Source: an uncultured Clostridium sp. (lineage in GTDB: Bacteria; Bacillota; Clostridia; Christensenellales; CAG-138). From it: a stretch of DNA of 64,000 bases. The stretch lies in the NCBI GenBank assembly GCA_900542285.1, contig UQNF01000001.1, forward strand, positions 62,001-126,000. The letters are read 5' to 3'. Shown one piece after another: positions 50,947 through 59,040 of this stretch. A program made the translations under genes and the position numbers. A model generated the notes under the pieces. The model was not told where the DNA came from, did not search any database, and saw only the letters and a program-made list of their open reading frames with translations. Each line of letters starts with the position of its first letter. The stretch's first letter is position 1.

Positions 50947-52199
50947 GTCGCCACCCCCTCATTCTTTGGAGCGGCAGATATTGCTTTTGACTTGACGCGT
51001 TTTTTCGGCTTACCCTTATCCTGCGATTTAGAACGCGCAAGCAATGCCTCAAACTCCTCTTTCTCCTTCCGGGTCTCTCGTTCATGCTGCTCGCGCTCTA
51101 TCCTGAGCCTTTCGTCTTCCGTAGCTTGATTGATATAGTCATCGGCAAAAACCGTAATAATATCAGCTCCGAAGACGGACCTTGCCCGGGCCAACGCTTC
51201 CATGACCGCTTCTTCCTTTCGGGTTGAGATAAACACCATTGTTTGCTCTCTGAATGCGCCGGAGCAAACCTCCGCTAAAAGAATGTCCGTTGAGCAGGTT
51301 TCGCCATTCTTTGCAGAACCCAAGCCATATAGTATTCTGTTGAACTCCGCGCCCCGACCGCCGGCGCTGTGAAAACTTGAGATGCCGTCATTTATGATAG
51401 CGTTGGTGATTAGCGTGTAATCCTGATTCCTATCCTCAAAGTATTCGCAGATGGTGCGGGCTGCCATAAAGCAATATTCCTGGCGTCGGATATGCATCTC
51501 AAACTCTCCGTGAAAAGATGTGTCCAGCACAACTGTGACCGCCTGGCACCATGTCGGATCATACTCCTTAACGATCAGCTCATTTAGTACCGCAGACATC
51601 TTCCAGCTTATACTTCTCATAGGCTCTCTTCCCGTGTATTCACGATAGCCGCAGACGGAAATCGGGTCTTCAAGAAGTTGTTTCCTCATTGCGATCTCAT
51701 CATATGCATCTGCAAAGGATTTAATAAATTCCTCTGCCTCGATTCGATGCGGATAAATCACAATATGGCTATCGTTCTCCTTGCGGTATTCATGCTCAAC
51801 AAAGCCAAGAAAATCACCGGCATAGAACTTGGCGTATGAAAATGTGTACTCGCCCCTGTCCGGCAATGAGGCGGTTAGGCGGCGTCTTACCCTCTGGCGG
51901 CGGCGAAGGGTAACTCCGCTGACGAAGATCCTATGATCGTCATTTACGACCGCATCGTAATCAACCAGCTTGCTTATCACAAGTTTTTTCGGAAAACGTT
52001 CCTCTATCCTGAGAACCGGCGAATAGCTGCGCGAAAGATTGCTGATTTCGCTGTTGACAGCGAACTCCTCGTCAGGCTCCGCTCCATCTACCGAAGGGTA
52101 GCAACGATACCCGATCATTTCCTCATTGCTTGAGTTCTTTATTGAAACCCATTCGACAATGGATGCAAGTACGATTATGATTATCAAAAACTCCAGCAT
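50943..52199 (-). CDS. DUF58 domain-containing protein
   Basis: 418 residues. A hydrophobic N-terminus (one helix), a beta-rich part (about 25-130), then the DUF58 signature near residues 190-210 (YREYTGREPMRSISWKMSA) followed by a vWA-like fold (TVVLDTS with a metal-site-like DxS). A Lys/Arg/Glu-rich tail follows (residues about 370-418). DUF58 proteins pair with MoxR ATPases, which are thought to insert metals or remodel vWA partners. Middle gene of a three-gene operon. Confidence 0.85.
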   Translation of the reverse strand: MLEFLIIIIVLASIVEWVSIKNSSNEEMIGYRCYPSVDGAEPDEEFAVNSEISNLSRSYSPVLRIEERFPKKLVISKLVDYDAVVNDDHRIFVSGVTLRRRQRVRRRLTASLPDRGEYTFSYAKFYAGDFLGFVEHEYRKENDSHIVIYPHRIEAEEFIKSFADAYDEIAMRKQLLEDPISVCGYREYTGREPMRSISWKMSAVLNELIVKEYDPTWCQAVTVVLDTSFHGEFEMHIRRQEYCFMAARTICEYFEDRNQDYTLITNAIINDGISSFHSAGGRGAEFNRILYGLGSAKNGETCSTDILLAEVCSGAFREQTMVFISTRKEEAVMEALARARSVFGADIITVFADDYINQATEDERLRIEREQHERETRKEKEEFEALLARSKSQDKGKPKKRVKSKAISAAPKNEGVAT

Positions 52200-52202
52200 T
52201 TG

Positions 52203-53159
52203 TCATTTTACACTCCCGGAGTCTTCCTTCGGTACTGTGACACCACTTAGAATGGAATCAAATATCGCCGCTGCCTCGCGGCTCGCTGCCGCATTTCTGA
52301 AATGCAAACGATGTACTATAACATAAGGCGCAAGCTTCTTAACATCCTCCGGAATGACATAGTTCCTGCCGCTGAATGCCGCATAGGCCCGTGCTGCTTT
52401 GCAAAGGGCGATGGTTCCGCGTGGAGAAGCGCCTATGTTTATGCGTTGATCCTGCCTTGTCGCCTCGATAATATCCATTAAATAGCCCATTACCGGCTCA
52501 CTTATTTCAATGTCGGAAAGGAGTCTGCGCAATGCTTCGGTTTCTTCGACGCTTACGACCACATCAATGCTGTCGAGCAGTTCTGCACTGTCAGTTCTTA
52601 GGGCAACTCCAATCTCCTCGCTCCTGGTCATATATCCAAGGCTCATTCGCATCATAAACCTATCCATCTGCGCTTCCGGCAACGGGAAAGTTCCGTAGGA
52701 CTCTATCGGGTTCTGAGTCGCCGCTACCATGAAAGGCTCATCGAGCTTACGAGTCAGACCATCGATGGATACCTGTCTTTCAGCCATGGCCTCAAGAAGG
52801 CTAGATTGGGTTCTTGGGGTTGCGCGGTTGATTTCGTCTGCAAGTACCATATTAGCAAAAATAGGGCCGGGACGGAACTCAAATTCACCTTTTTTAGTAT
52901 TATAATAGTTTATTCCCGTGACATCGCTTGGCATCAAATCCGGGGTAAACTGGATCCTGCGGAAACTGCCGCCGGTTGCCTTGGCAAAGGCGCGGAAGAG
53001 CATCGTCTTTCCTGTGCCGGGTACATCTTCCAGCAGAATGTGTCCGCCGCATAGATAACAGACGGCAACGAGCGTTATCTCATCATGCTTGCCAACGATC
53101 ACCTTCGAACAGGCATCGACGAGCTTTTTGCGATATGATACGAATTCTTCTGTGTTCAT
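52203..53159 (-). CDS. MoxR-family AAA+ ATPase
   Basis: 318 residues. Seen: Walker A DVPGTGKT near 40-48, Walker B MVLADEINR near 109-117, sensor 1 AATQNPIE, arginine finger region and the C-terminal lid (SPRGTIALCKAARAYAAFSGRNYVIPEDV). MoxR ATPases act as chaperone-like remodelers for the adjoining DUF58/vWA proteins. First gene of its operon, with a consensus promoter and the binding site AAGGAGAGAGAC. Confidence 0.95.
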   Translation of the reverse strand: MNTEEFVSYRKKLVDACSKVIVGKHDEITLVAVCYLCGGHILLEDVPGTGKTMLFRAFAKATGGSFRRIQFTPDLMPSDVTGINYYNTKKGEFEFRPGPIFANMVLADEINRATPRTQSSLLEAMAERQVSIDGLTRKLDEPFMVAATQNPIESYGTFPLPEAQMDRFMMRMSLGYMTRSEEIGVALRTDSAELLDSIDVVVSVEETEALRRLLSDIEISEPVMGYLMDIIEATRQDQRINIGASPRGTIALCKAARAYAAFSGRNYVIPEDVKKLAPYVIVHRLHFRNAAASREAAAIFDSILSGVTVPKEDSGSVK

Positions 53160-53240
53160 GTCTCTCTCCTTGGGTTGATCCCTTTAATTTGTTCATTAGC
53201 TTAGCTTCTATTTAGGGTGATACACCCTTCCATTCTTTAT

Positions 53241-53269
53241 ATTGTATCATAAATGCAATTAGGTGCCAA
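53241..53269 (-). promoter_or_regulatory. Promoter of the moxR operon
   Basis: Minus strand TTGGCA (53269-53264), 17-base spacer, TACAAT (53246-53241). About 80 bases before the moxR start. Confidence 0.7.
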
Positions 53270-53298
53270 GTATATAACATTTTGTTTCCTTATAATAG

Positions 53299-53333
53299 CA
53301 TTCAGCCCCCCCTTTAGTAGGGGGAGCTGAATG
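53299..53333 (-). terminator. Hairpin after the cysteine peptidase gene
   Basis: A long inverted repeat CATTCAGC/GCTGAATG extended by C- and G-runs (arms 53299-53312 and 53320-53333) 20 bases past the minus-strand peptidase stop. The tail is only partly T-rich. Confidence 0.55.
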
Positions 53334-53352
53334 TGTTTACTGTAATAATCAG

Positions 53353-55332
53353 TTAAGAATTCATTGCAGCACGGAGGATGATCATTGCATCCTGTGCGTT
53401 GACGGAACCGTCATTGTTCATGTCTGCAAGAGCGAGCTGATTTGCACTAAGATCACCGATACCAAGGGTATAGCGGAGAACAAGCATTGCGTCCTGAACA
53501 TCAACATTACCGCTGCCGTTGACATCGCCCATGATGCCGCCGGTGCTGCCGGAGAAGTCAACGTTATCTACCTTTACACAGTCGGTGCCGTTGTTTGCAC
53601 TGCCATCCTTGGAGTAGGACCATACGAAGGTGTAAGTGCCAGCGGTTGCTGCGGTGTAGGTGTAGGTATTCCAGCTGGTATTGGAAGTGCCGGACAGGTG
53701 GAGAATCTGCTCACCATTGACGGTGAAGTTGAACCAGTCAAAGTTGGACTCAGAGTTGTAGTAATACTCGAAGGTAAGAGTATCGCCTGCAGCCATATTG
53801 ATGGTAGTGGTGAGGGTAGAGGTGGTATTCGAGGAACCGGCATTGCTTGACTTAGCAAGATACCTATCGCCCTCGGTAACAGCTTCGAAGGGATACTGTT
53901 CGCTGGTTCCAAACTGGATGTTGCCGCCGGGCACATTCAGGGAGTCATAAAGAGTAGTATCAATGTTTACGGTAACATCAACGTTTGCGGTACCGAATAC
54001 ATTGCCATCAACATAAACGGTGCAGGTAACCGTGGTGCTGCCTTCGGAAATACCGGTGATGGTTGCACGACGGTTGTTGCCGTTAACGGTTGCAATGCTC
54101 TCGTTTGCGGAAGTCCAAACGAGCTCATATGCGTTTGCATTATCAGGAACGCGGAGGAATGATACGACTGCGCTGCGTCCGATATACATTTCGACGGCAG
54201 TGGTGTCGAGGGAGAATCCGGTCAGGTCGACGGGATCCTGGTTGCCGAACAGACTCCATTCGCTGTAAACGGTCTGCTCAGAGTCAGGGTTGGAGGGGAA
54301 GGGATCGTCCTCACTCATAACGATAGGATATGCATCGCCATAAGGATCGGGAACGTCCCAAGTATCCTTCATTGTTTGGAAAGCTTCGGCAACAACGCCG
54401 CCTTCCTTCATAACATTCCAGAAAGTCTCTTCGTACTCATAGTCGCCTGCAAAGGTTACGCTCTGGGAGTAACCGTAAACGACCTCAGCGCCTGCCCTGA
54501 GAAGAGCGGAGCCGGTGGTGCCCTGGCCGGTGCGCTTCATACCTTCGCAGATAGCCATCCAAACAAGGCAGTTTGAAAGGGTATCGGTGACATGGTGCTC
54601 AACATACCTACCATCGATGTAAGCGGCGCTGCCTGCGCTGACTGCCCAACCATTGGAGTAGTCCTCGGAGGTGATACCGGAATTGGTGGTGAGGCACAGA
54701 TAGCTGGAAGTACCGCTCTGGGTTCCGTGGCTGTCGTAGATAACAACGCCCTTATCGAGGTAGTTCTGTGCGATTGCGGGACCTGTTGCTGCGGTGGACT
54801 GGATGAGAGTGTAATCACCGCCGGTTGCGTCTGCGATGGACTGAGCTTCCCGCTTGTACTGATCGGTGAAGCTTCCGTCATGTCCGTAATAAGGTGCAAC
54901 AAGCAGTACATTCGGGGAACCGGCATCCTTATTGTAATTGCCGTTACCCTTTACAATAACAACCTGCTCTTCAGCGGGGATGGGTTCGCCGGGAACGAGC
55001 TCGTTGCGGAGCCTGTAGTTGTAAGAGCAATACATGCCGTCAACCGTGAAGAAGAATCCGTCCTTGGTGATGTCGGAGAAGCCGTCCTTATCGATAAAGG
55101 AAGCATTCAGTGCTGCCTGATATACAGCATTGATGACATCGGTGCGGGTTGCGTTTGCTTCGATAGCAGCTGCTTCTGCTGCATCGATAGCTGCCCAGGT
55201 CTTGTTGAGCTTTGCGATCTGCTTTGCTTCGTTTGCCGCTGCGTCAATACCCTCTGCAAGGGATACGACGGGAACGAGAGCAAAAACCAGAATTAGCGCA
55301 AGAGCCATAGCCAATACTTTGCGAGTTTTCAT
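53353..55332 (-). CDS. Secreted clan-CD-like cysteine peptidase with dockerin
   Basis: 659 residues. Signal peptide (1-26), helical prodomain-like stretch (30-80), then a caspase/gingipain-like fold: VVIYDSHGTQSG with candidate histidine H202 and LVWMAICEG with candidate cysteine C262, the H-G...hydrophobic-x-C order of clan CD peptidases (C11/C25-like). There follow a Big2-like domain (about 375-470), the same beta-rich module found twice in the S8 peptidase (about 472-600), and a two-repeat dockerin (about 604-659: DVNGSGNVDVQDAMLVLR, DMNNDGSVNAQDAMIILR). The exact peptidase family needs a profile search. Plus-strand ORFs over this gene are shadows. Confidence 0.85.
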   Translation of the reverse strand: MKTRKVLAMALALILVFALVPVVSLAEGIDAAANEAKQIAKLNKTWAAIDAAEAAAIEANATRTDVINAVYQAALNASFIDKDGFSDITKDGFFFTVDGMYCSYNYRLRNELVPGEPIPAEEQVVIVKGNGNYNKDAGSPNVLLVAPYYGHDGSFTDQYKREAQSIADATGGDYTLIQSTAATGPAIAQNYLDKGVVIYDSHGTQSGTSSYLCLTTNSGITSEDYSNGWAVSAGSAAYIDGRYVEHHVTDTLSNCLVWMAICEGMKRTGQGTTGSALLRAGAEVVYGYSQSVTFAGDYEYEETFWNVMKEGGVVAEAFQTMKDTWDVPDPYGDAYPIVMSEDDPFPSNPDSEQTVYSEWSLFGNQDPVDLTGFSLDTTAVEMYIGRSAVVSFLRVPDNANAYELVWTSANESIATVNGNNRRATITGISEGSTTVTCTVYVDGNVFGTANVDVTVNIDTTLYDSLNVPGGNIQFGTSEQYPFEAVTEGDRYLAKSSNAGSSNTTSTLTTTINMAAGDTLTFEYYYNSESNFDWFNFTVNGEQILHLSGTSNTSWNTYTYTAATAGTYTFVWSYSKDGSANNGTDCVKVDNVDFSGSTGGIMGDVNGSGNVDVQDAMLVLRYTLGIGDLSANQLALADMNNDGSVNAQDAMIILRAAMNS

Positions 55333-55401
55333 TGGTTTTCCTCCTTAAAATTAATGCGCTTTATGCGCAGAGTACACCATCTCTGGCATACTTCTCCGTA
55401 T

Positions 55402-55429
55402 ATTTTACCATAATCATTTCAAATGTCAA
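55402..55429 (-). promoter_or_regulatory. Promoter of the cysteine peptidase gene
   Basis: Minus strand perfect TTGACA (55429-55424), 16-base spacer, TAAAAT (55407-55402) with an extended-type TGG just before it. Leader about 65 bases. Confidence 0.7.
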
Positions 55430-55525
55430 GACAAAAACTGTATTTTTTATATTGAGCTTATCAGCGTGAAAATGCTTTACCGAATAAGCTTTTTTGCATT
55501 TGTATACCGATCGGATAAGTTTTTC

Positions 55526-55554
55526 TTGCCAACCCGTTGATTAGGGTATATAAT
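55526..55554 (+). promoter_or_regulatory. Promoter of the alarmone synthetase gene
   Basis: TTGCCA at 55526-55531, 17-base spacer, perfect TATAAT at 55549-55554, about 45 bases before the start. Confidence 0.8.
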
Positions 55555-55599
55555 ACTATCGCAGAGATTGCGAATCCTTTCATTTTATGAGGTGAGCTT

Positions 55600-56268
55600 A
55601 TGTCAAGTGATTACAATGATTGCATACAAGAGCAGAGCGCCATCATACAGGACCCCGGTGAGTTTGGAGACATTCAGCAGCTTAGGGAGCTTCAGTATCT
55701 TTATACTTCCGCGCTTCGCACGCTAAGGCTAAAATTCGAGGTTCTCAACGGTGAATTTCAGCTTCACCATGCCCGGAATCCCATTCATCATATTGAAAGC
55801 AGACTAAAAAGCCCTGCAAGCATGGCAGCGAAACTTCAAAGCAGAGGTCATGAAGTGAGCATCGAAAACGCAAAGCAGTATCTTAACGATATTGCAGGAG
55901 TACGCGTCGTGTGTCGTTTCCTTGAAGATGTTTACGACGTTGAGAAAGCCTTCATGATGCAGGAGGATGTGAAGCTCATTGAGCGTGAGGACTATATCGC
56001 CCATCCGAACTTCAACGGCTATCGCAGCCTGCATCTGGATGTTGAGATACCCGTCTACCTTTCCTCTACGATAGAGTACGCCCGCGCAGAAATACAGATA
56101 CGGACGATCGCGCAGGATTTTTGGGCAAGTCTTGAGCATGACCTTAGGTATAAATGCTGCAAGGATATTCCGGAACATATAAGCAAGGAGATGTACAGCG
56201 TAGCGGATGAGATCGCAGCAATAGATCGAAGAATGCAGCATATGAACTATGAGATCCAGGCGCTTTAA
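55600..56268 (+). CDS. Small alarmone synthetase, GTP pyrophosphokinase family (RelQ-like)
   Basis: 222 residues comprising only the ppGpp synthetase domain, which transfers pyrophosphate from ATP to GDP/GTP. Seen: HIESRLKSPASMAAKL, DIAGVRVVCRF, HPNFNGYRSLHLDVE (the NGYRS substrate loop) and EIQIRTIAQDFWASLEHDLRYK. There is no HD hydrolase, TGS or ACT domain, so it resembles RelQ/RelP. The C-terminal helix (about 195-222) would drive tetramer formation. It has its own consensus promoter. Confidence 0.93.
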   Translation: MSSDYNDCIQEQSAIIQDPGEFGDIQQLRELQYLYTSALRTLRLKFEVLNGEFQLHHARNPIHHIESRLKSPASMAAKLQSRGHEVSIENAKQYLNDIAGVRVVCRFLEDVYDVEKAFMMQEDVKLIEREDYIAHPNFNGYRSLHLDVEIPVYLSSTIEYARAEIQIRTIAQDFWASLEHDLRYKCCKDIPEHISKEMYSVADEIAAIDRRMQHMNYEIQAL

Positions 56269-56439
56269 TCGCTATGGTGCATTGATACATACTCTCCGGT
56301 TACAGCGCTGTTAACAAGCCGATATGATCGCTTTTCGGGAAGAATTTGCCAAATTGTATTTCGCCAAACTGACGCTCATTTAACCGGTGAGCATTTTTTG
56401 TGAACATTAATATAATGCAAAATAAACGAGGTTGAAGTT

Positions 56440-57447
56440 ATGGGAATTAGACGCAATTTCAAGATTGCAAACATCACTGCACTCTCCGTTTTTTGTTTGA
56501 TCTTAATGCTGATCGGGATCACCCCAACTCTTAGCGGATGTTCCGCATGTAAGGAGAATAATATGCACAGCAATACAAAGACCCTTCCGGACGGAAAGCT
56601 GACCCGCGTGGAATACTCCACCGGAAACGGAACGATCGCAAGAGCAGAGTTTTCCATCACTATCACGCCAGACGAAGTTGTCGATGCTCTATTTTGGCCG
56701 GAGGAAGCCGTCGAAATCGGTGGCAAAACTTACTATCAGCCCACCGTTTCCGACGAAATAGTATCGCTTTCTCACGCTCCCATTTCCGAGGGACGCTGGG
56801 AGGAAGTTGAAGCGATCATCGCCGAACTTGCTCCGCTGCTTGAAATCAAGCCCGAATCAAAAGTTGATTTGCCTGATGCCGGAGAGTTTCCGGGTATGCA
56901 AATACTTGACGGAGGCGATTGGCAAACGCTGCGGCTCGGCGTACAAACTGCTGATGGGGAGCATTTTTCCGAATACTATGTCCCTTCGGACCGCCAAATG
57001 ATTACACTGACGACCCTTCTCCGAGAGATTGTAGACCCTATAGGCCGCGATATCCCGCACTATGCTACGCCGGTGCTTGTCGGTCTGTACTTTAGTCAAT
57101 CCTCATCAAGCCCTGCAAAGGATTTTTCCTTCCAATGCGGCACACCGAGCGTCGATGCAGATGCTGAGGAACGGCTTTTCATTTATCGTTTTACTGAAAA
57201 AACGGGCCTGTTCTCTCATGATTCCCAAAGTGCGACTACAACGATCTCCTATCAGGATTGGGCTGAGCTGTCTTCACTTGTTGATGAGCTGTGCCTAAAG
57301 GATTATCCAAGAGGAACATCGAAAGACAAGGCCACCTGCTCACTCTATTATTCCGACAGCGCACAGCTAACAGTGAAGCTTGATAAGAAGGCGGTTGAAT
57401 CGCTTTATGCCGCTTTGAAGGAACTGGCCGTAAATCATGCCGGTTGA
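56440..57447 (+). CDS. Predicted lipoprotein of unknown function
   Basis: 335 residues: membrane signal segment (about 12-32) ending in the lipobox LSGC (C34 or so), then a soluble domain without a family I recognise. Features include repeated WAELSSL/WEEVEAI-type helices and a C-terminal block DYPRGTSKDKATCSLYYSDSAQLTVKLDKKAVESLYAAL. Start at ATG 56440 follows AACGAGGTTGAAGTT. The next frame starts just at its stop, but that ORF's real start is farther downstream. Confidence 0.75.
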   Translation: MGIRRNFKIANITALSVFCLILMLIGITPTLSGCSACKENNMHSNTKTLPDGKLTRVEYSTGNGTIARAEFSITITPDEVVDALFWPEEAVEIGGKTYYQPTVSDEIVSLSHAPISEGRWEEVEAIIAELAPLLEIKPESKVDLPDAGEFPGMQILDGGDWQTLRLGVQTADGEHFSEYYVPSDRQMITLTTLLREIVDPIGRDIPHYATPVLVGLYFSQSSSSPAKDFSFQCGTPSVDADAEERLFIYRFTEKTGLFSHDSQSATTTISYQDWAELSSLVDELCLKDYPRGTSKDKATCSLYYSDSAQLTVKLDKKAVESLYAALKELAVNHAG

Positions 57448-57578
57448 TACAGCATACGCATTTTGAGCTGATCTGTTTTTCCAGTCTTGGAGGCTATCAG
57501 TGCCATTATTCCGCAGCTCGTACCCTAAGTGCGGCAATATTCAGCATTCGCCGACATGATCAAAAAGGAGATTTGATA

Positions 57579-57822
57579 ATGAAAATTGCGTTGGCTTGCG
57601 TGCCGGTGGTTAACGGAAATATAGAACATAACAGTACGTGTATTCTTCAAGCCATGGAGGCTTGCGCCGGAAAAGCGGACCTTGTTGTGTTTGGCGAATC
57701 CGTTCTGTGCCGATCCCGGAGCGGTTGACTGTGCCGCAGGAGGCGCAGCGTATTTCAAAAACGGCTTGATAGTGCAAGAAACCCCTGCCGGAAAAAGTGA
57801 TATTTTGATAGTCGAGGTTTAG
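57579..57822 (+). pseudogene. Remnant of a carbon-nitrogen hydrolase (nitrilase family)
   Basis: A good start (ATG 57579, binding site AAAAAGGAGATTTGATA) opens a typical nitrilase N-terminus: KIALACVPVVNGN, then ADLVVFGESVL with the position where the catalytic glutamate sits. After about 43 residues the frame runs into a stop at 57726-57728. In another frame, from about 57706 to the stop at 57820-57822, the sequence reads like the C-terminal end of the same family (DPGAVDCAAGGAAYFKNG, then a short tail ending ILIVEV). The central 200 or so residues, with the catalytic Lys and Cys, are gone, so this is an internal deletion with frame change rather than a working gene. Confidence 0.75.
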
Positions 57823-57824
57823 TA

Positions 57825-58232
57825 ATGGTTATGGAGATCAAGGAATACACCAAATACAACGAGAATGATATTTTGAGCCTGTATTTGAGCGTTGGCTGGA
57901 CTGCCTACACCGAGCACCCGGATGTGCTCAGGAATGGATTTGCTAATTCCCTGCTGACGCTGGCGGCTTACGATGGCGATCAGCTTCTTGGCATCATCCG
58001 AACTGTTGGCGATGGCTATACCATCGTGTTTGTGCAGGATATCCTGGTATTCCCAGAGCATCAGCGAAAGGGCATCGGATCTGCTCTCCTGAGGGCAGTT
58101 TTGGACAAGTTCAGCCATGTGCGCCAAATAGAACTTGCAACGGATAATACGCCGGAGACCATTGCATTTTATTTGTCGATGGGCTTTCGGGAAATGTCCG
58201 AAATCGGCTGCTGTGGATTTATGAAAGTCTAA
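57825..58232 (+). CDS. GNAT-family N-acetyltransferase
   Basis: 135 residues, transferring an acyl group from acetyl-CoA to an amine; substrate unknown. Seen: LYLSVGWTAYTEHP near the N-terminus, the acetyl-CoA loop FPEHQRKGIGSALL (Q/R-x-x-G-x-G/A), and the C-terminal ETIAFYLSMGFREMSEIGCCGF with the conserved FY-x-x-x-GF. The ATG at 57825 lies directly behind the pseudogene's stop, with GAGG seven bases upstream inside the pseudogene, so it may once have been translationally coupled. Confidence 0.9.
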   Translation: MVMEIKEYTKYNENDILSLYLSVGWTAYTEHPDVLRNGFANSLLTLAAYDGDQLLGIIRTVGDGYTIVFVQDILVFPEHQRKGIGSALLRAVLDKFSHVRQIELATDNTPETIAFYLSMGFREMSEIGCCGFMKV

Positions 58233-58362
58233 ATCGTCATGCCTAACATAGTTGCCTATCTTGCAGGAATAGAGCACTGTAAGACTCCTTTTTGATGCAA
58301 GCAGCAAGCCGAGGCGTGAACAGAATTTGTTCTATTTCTGATGCTTAGACCTCGCCTGCGCA

Positions 58363-59040
58363 CTATTGTTCGTCCCGGAGCAGCTTTTTTACCTTTTTTT
58401 TGACCCTTTGAATGGCATTGTCCACCGACTTTACGGATTTACCGAGCTCATCTGCAATATCTGTATAGCTCAGCCCATCTAAAAATCGAACCAACACCTG
58501 CTTTTCAAGCTCCGTCAGCTCCTCCTCCATGCGCCGGAGCAGTTCGCTGTACGACTCGCGTTCTAAGATGATATCCTCAGGATTGACCGTTCTCGGCATT
58601 ATCAAGGTATCCATGAGAGTGCTCTCGCTCTCATCGCTGCCGCCTTCGTATGCATTCCTGTCAAGTGACACATAGTTGTTAAGCGGAAGATGCTTCTTCC
58701 TTGTTGCGGTCTTTATTGCAGAGTAGATCTGACGCACAATACATGTCTCTGCAAATGAGCGGAAGCTTCCTCCCCTATCGGGTTCGTATTCCCTAATTGC
58801 CGCAACAAGCCCTATTGCACCCTCCTGAATGAGATCGGCTCTGTCTGCACCCATGAGAAAATAGGGCCTTGCCTTTAGCTTGACAAGTCCCATAAATCTC
58901 TCGACCAATACATATTCAGCGTCCCTATCTCCGCTCTGAGCCAGATAAGCAAGCTGTTCATCGGAGTATTCCCCAAATGCCTTGTCCGAAGTCGAAGCTT
59001 TAGTCAAATCAGTTGCCGCGCTCCTGTCTGTTCTTTTCAA
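58363..59040 (-). CDS. sigH: RNA polymerase sigma factor SigH
   Basis: 225 residues, the sigma-70-family factor controlling early sporulation and stationary-phase genes in Bacillus/Clostridia. Seen: region 2 with KARPYFLMGADRADLIQEGAIGL and SFRSFAETCIVRQIYSAIKTATRKKHLPLNNYVSLD, close to SigH, and region 4 with LTELEKQVLVRFLDGLSYTDIADELGKSVKSVDNAIQRVKKK. It overlaps the end of rlmB by 32 bases. The listed start is TTG 59040; the true start is uncertain because no well-spaced binding site is visible. Confidence 0.93.
   Translation of the reverse strand: MKRTDRSAATDLTKASTSDKAFGEYSDEQLAYLAQSGDRDAEYVLVERFMGLVKLKARPYFLMGADRADLIQEGAIGLVAAIREYEPDRGGSFRSFAETCIVRQIYSAIKTATRKKHLPLNNYVSLDRNAYEGGSDESESTLMDTLIMPRTVNPEDIILERESYSELLRRMEEELTELEKQVLVRFLDGLSYTDIADELGKSVKSVDNAIQRVKKKVKKLLRDEQ

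Noticed and set aside
54592..55296. A 234-residue plus-strand ORF, cysteine-rich, inside the cysteine peptidase gene.
   Set aside because: Antisense shadow of a gene with signal peptide, Big2 and dockerin modules.
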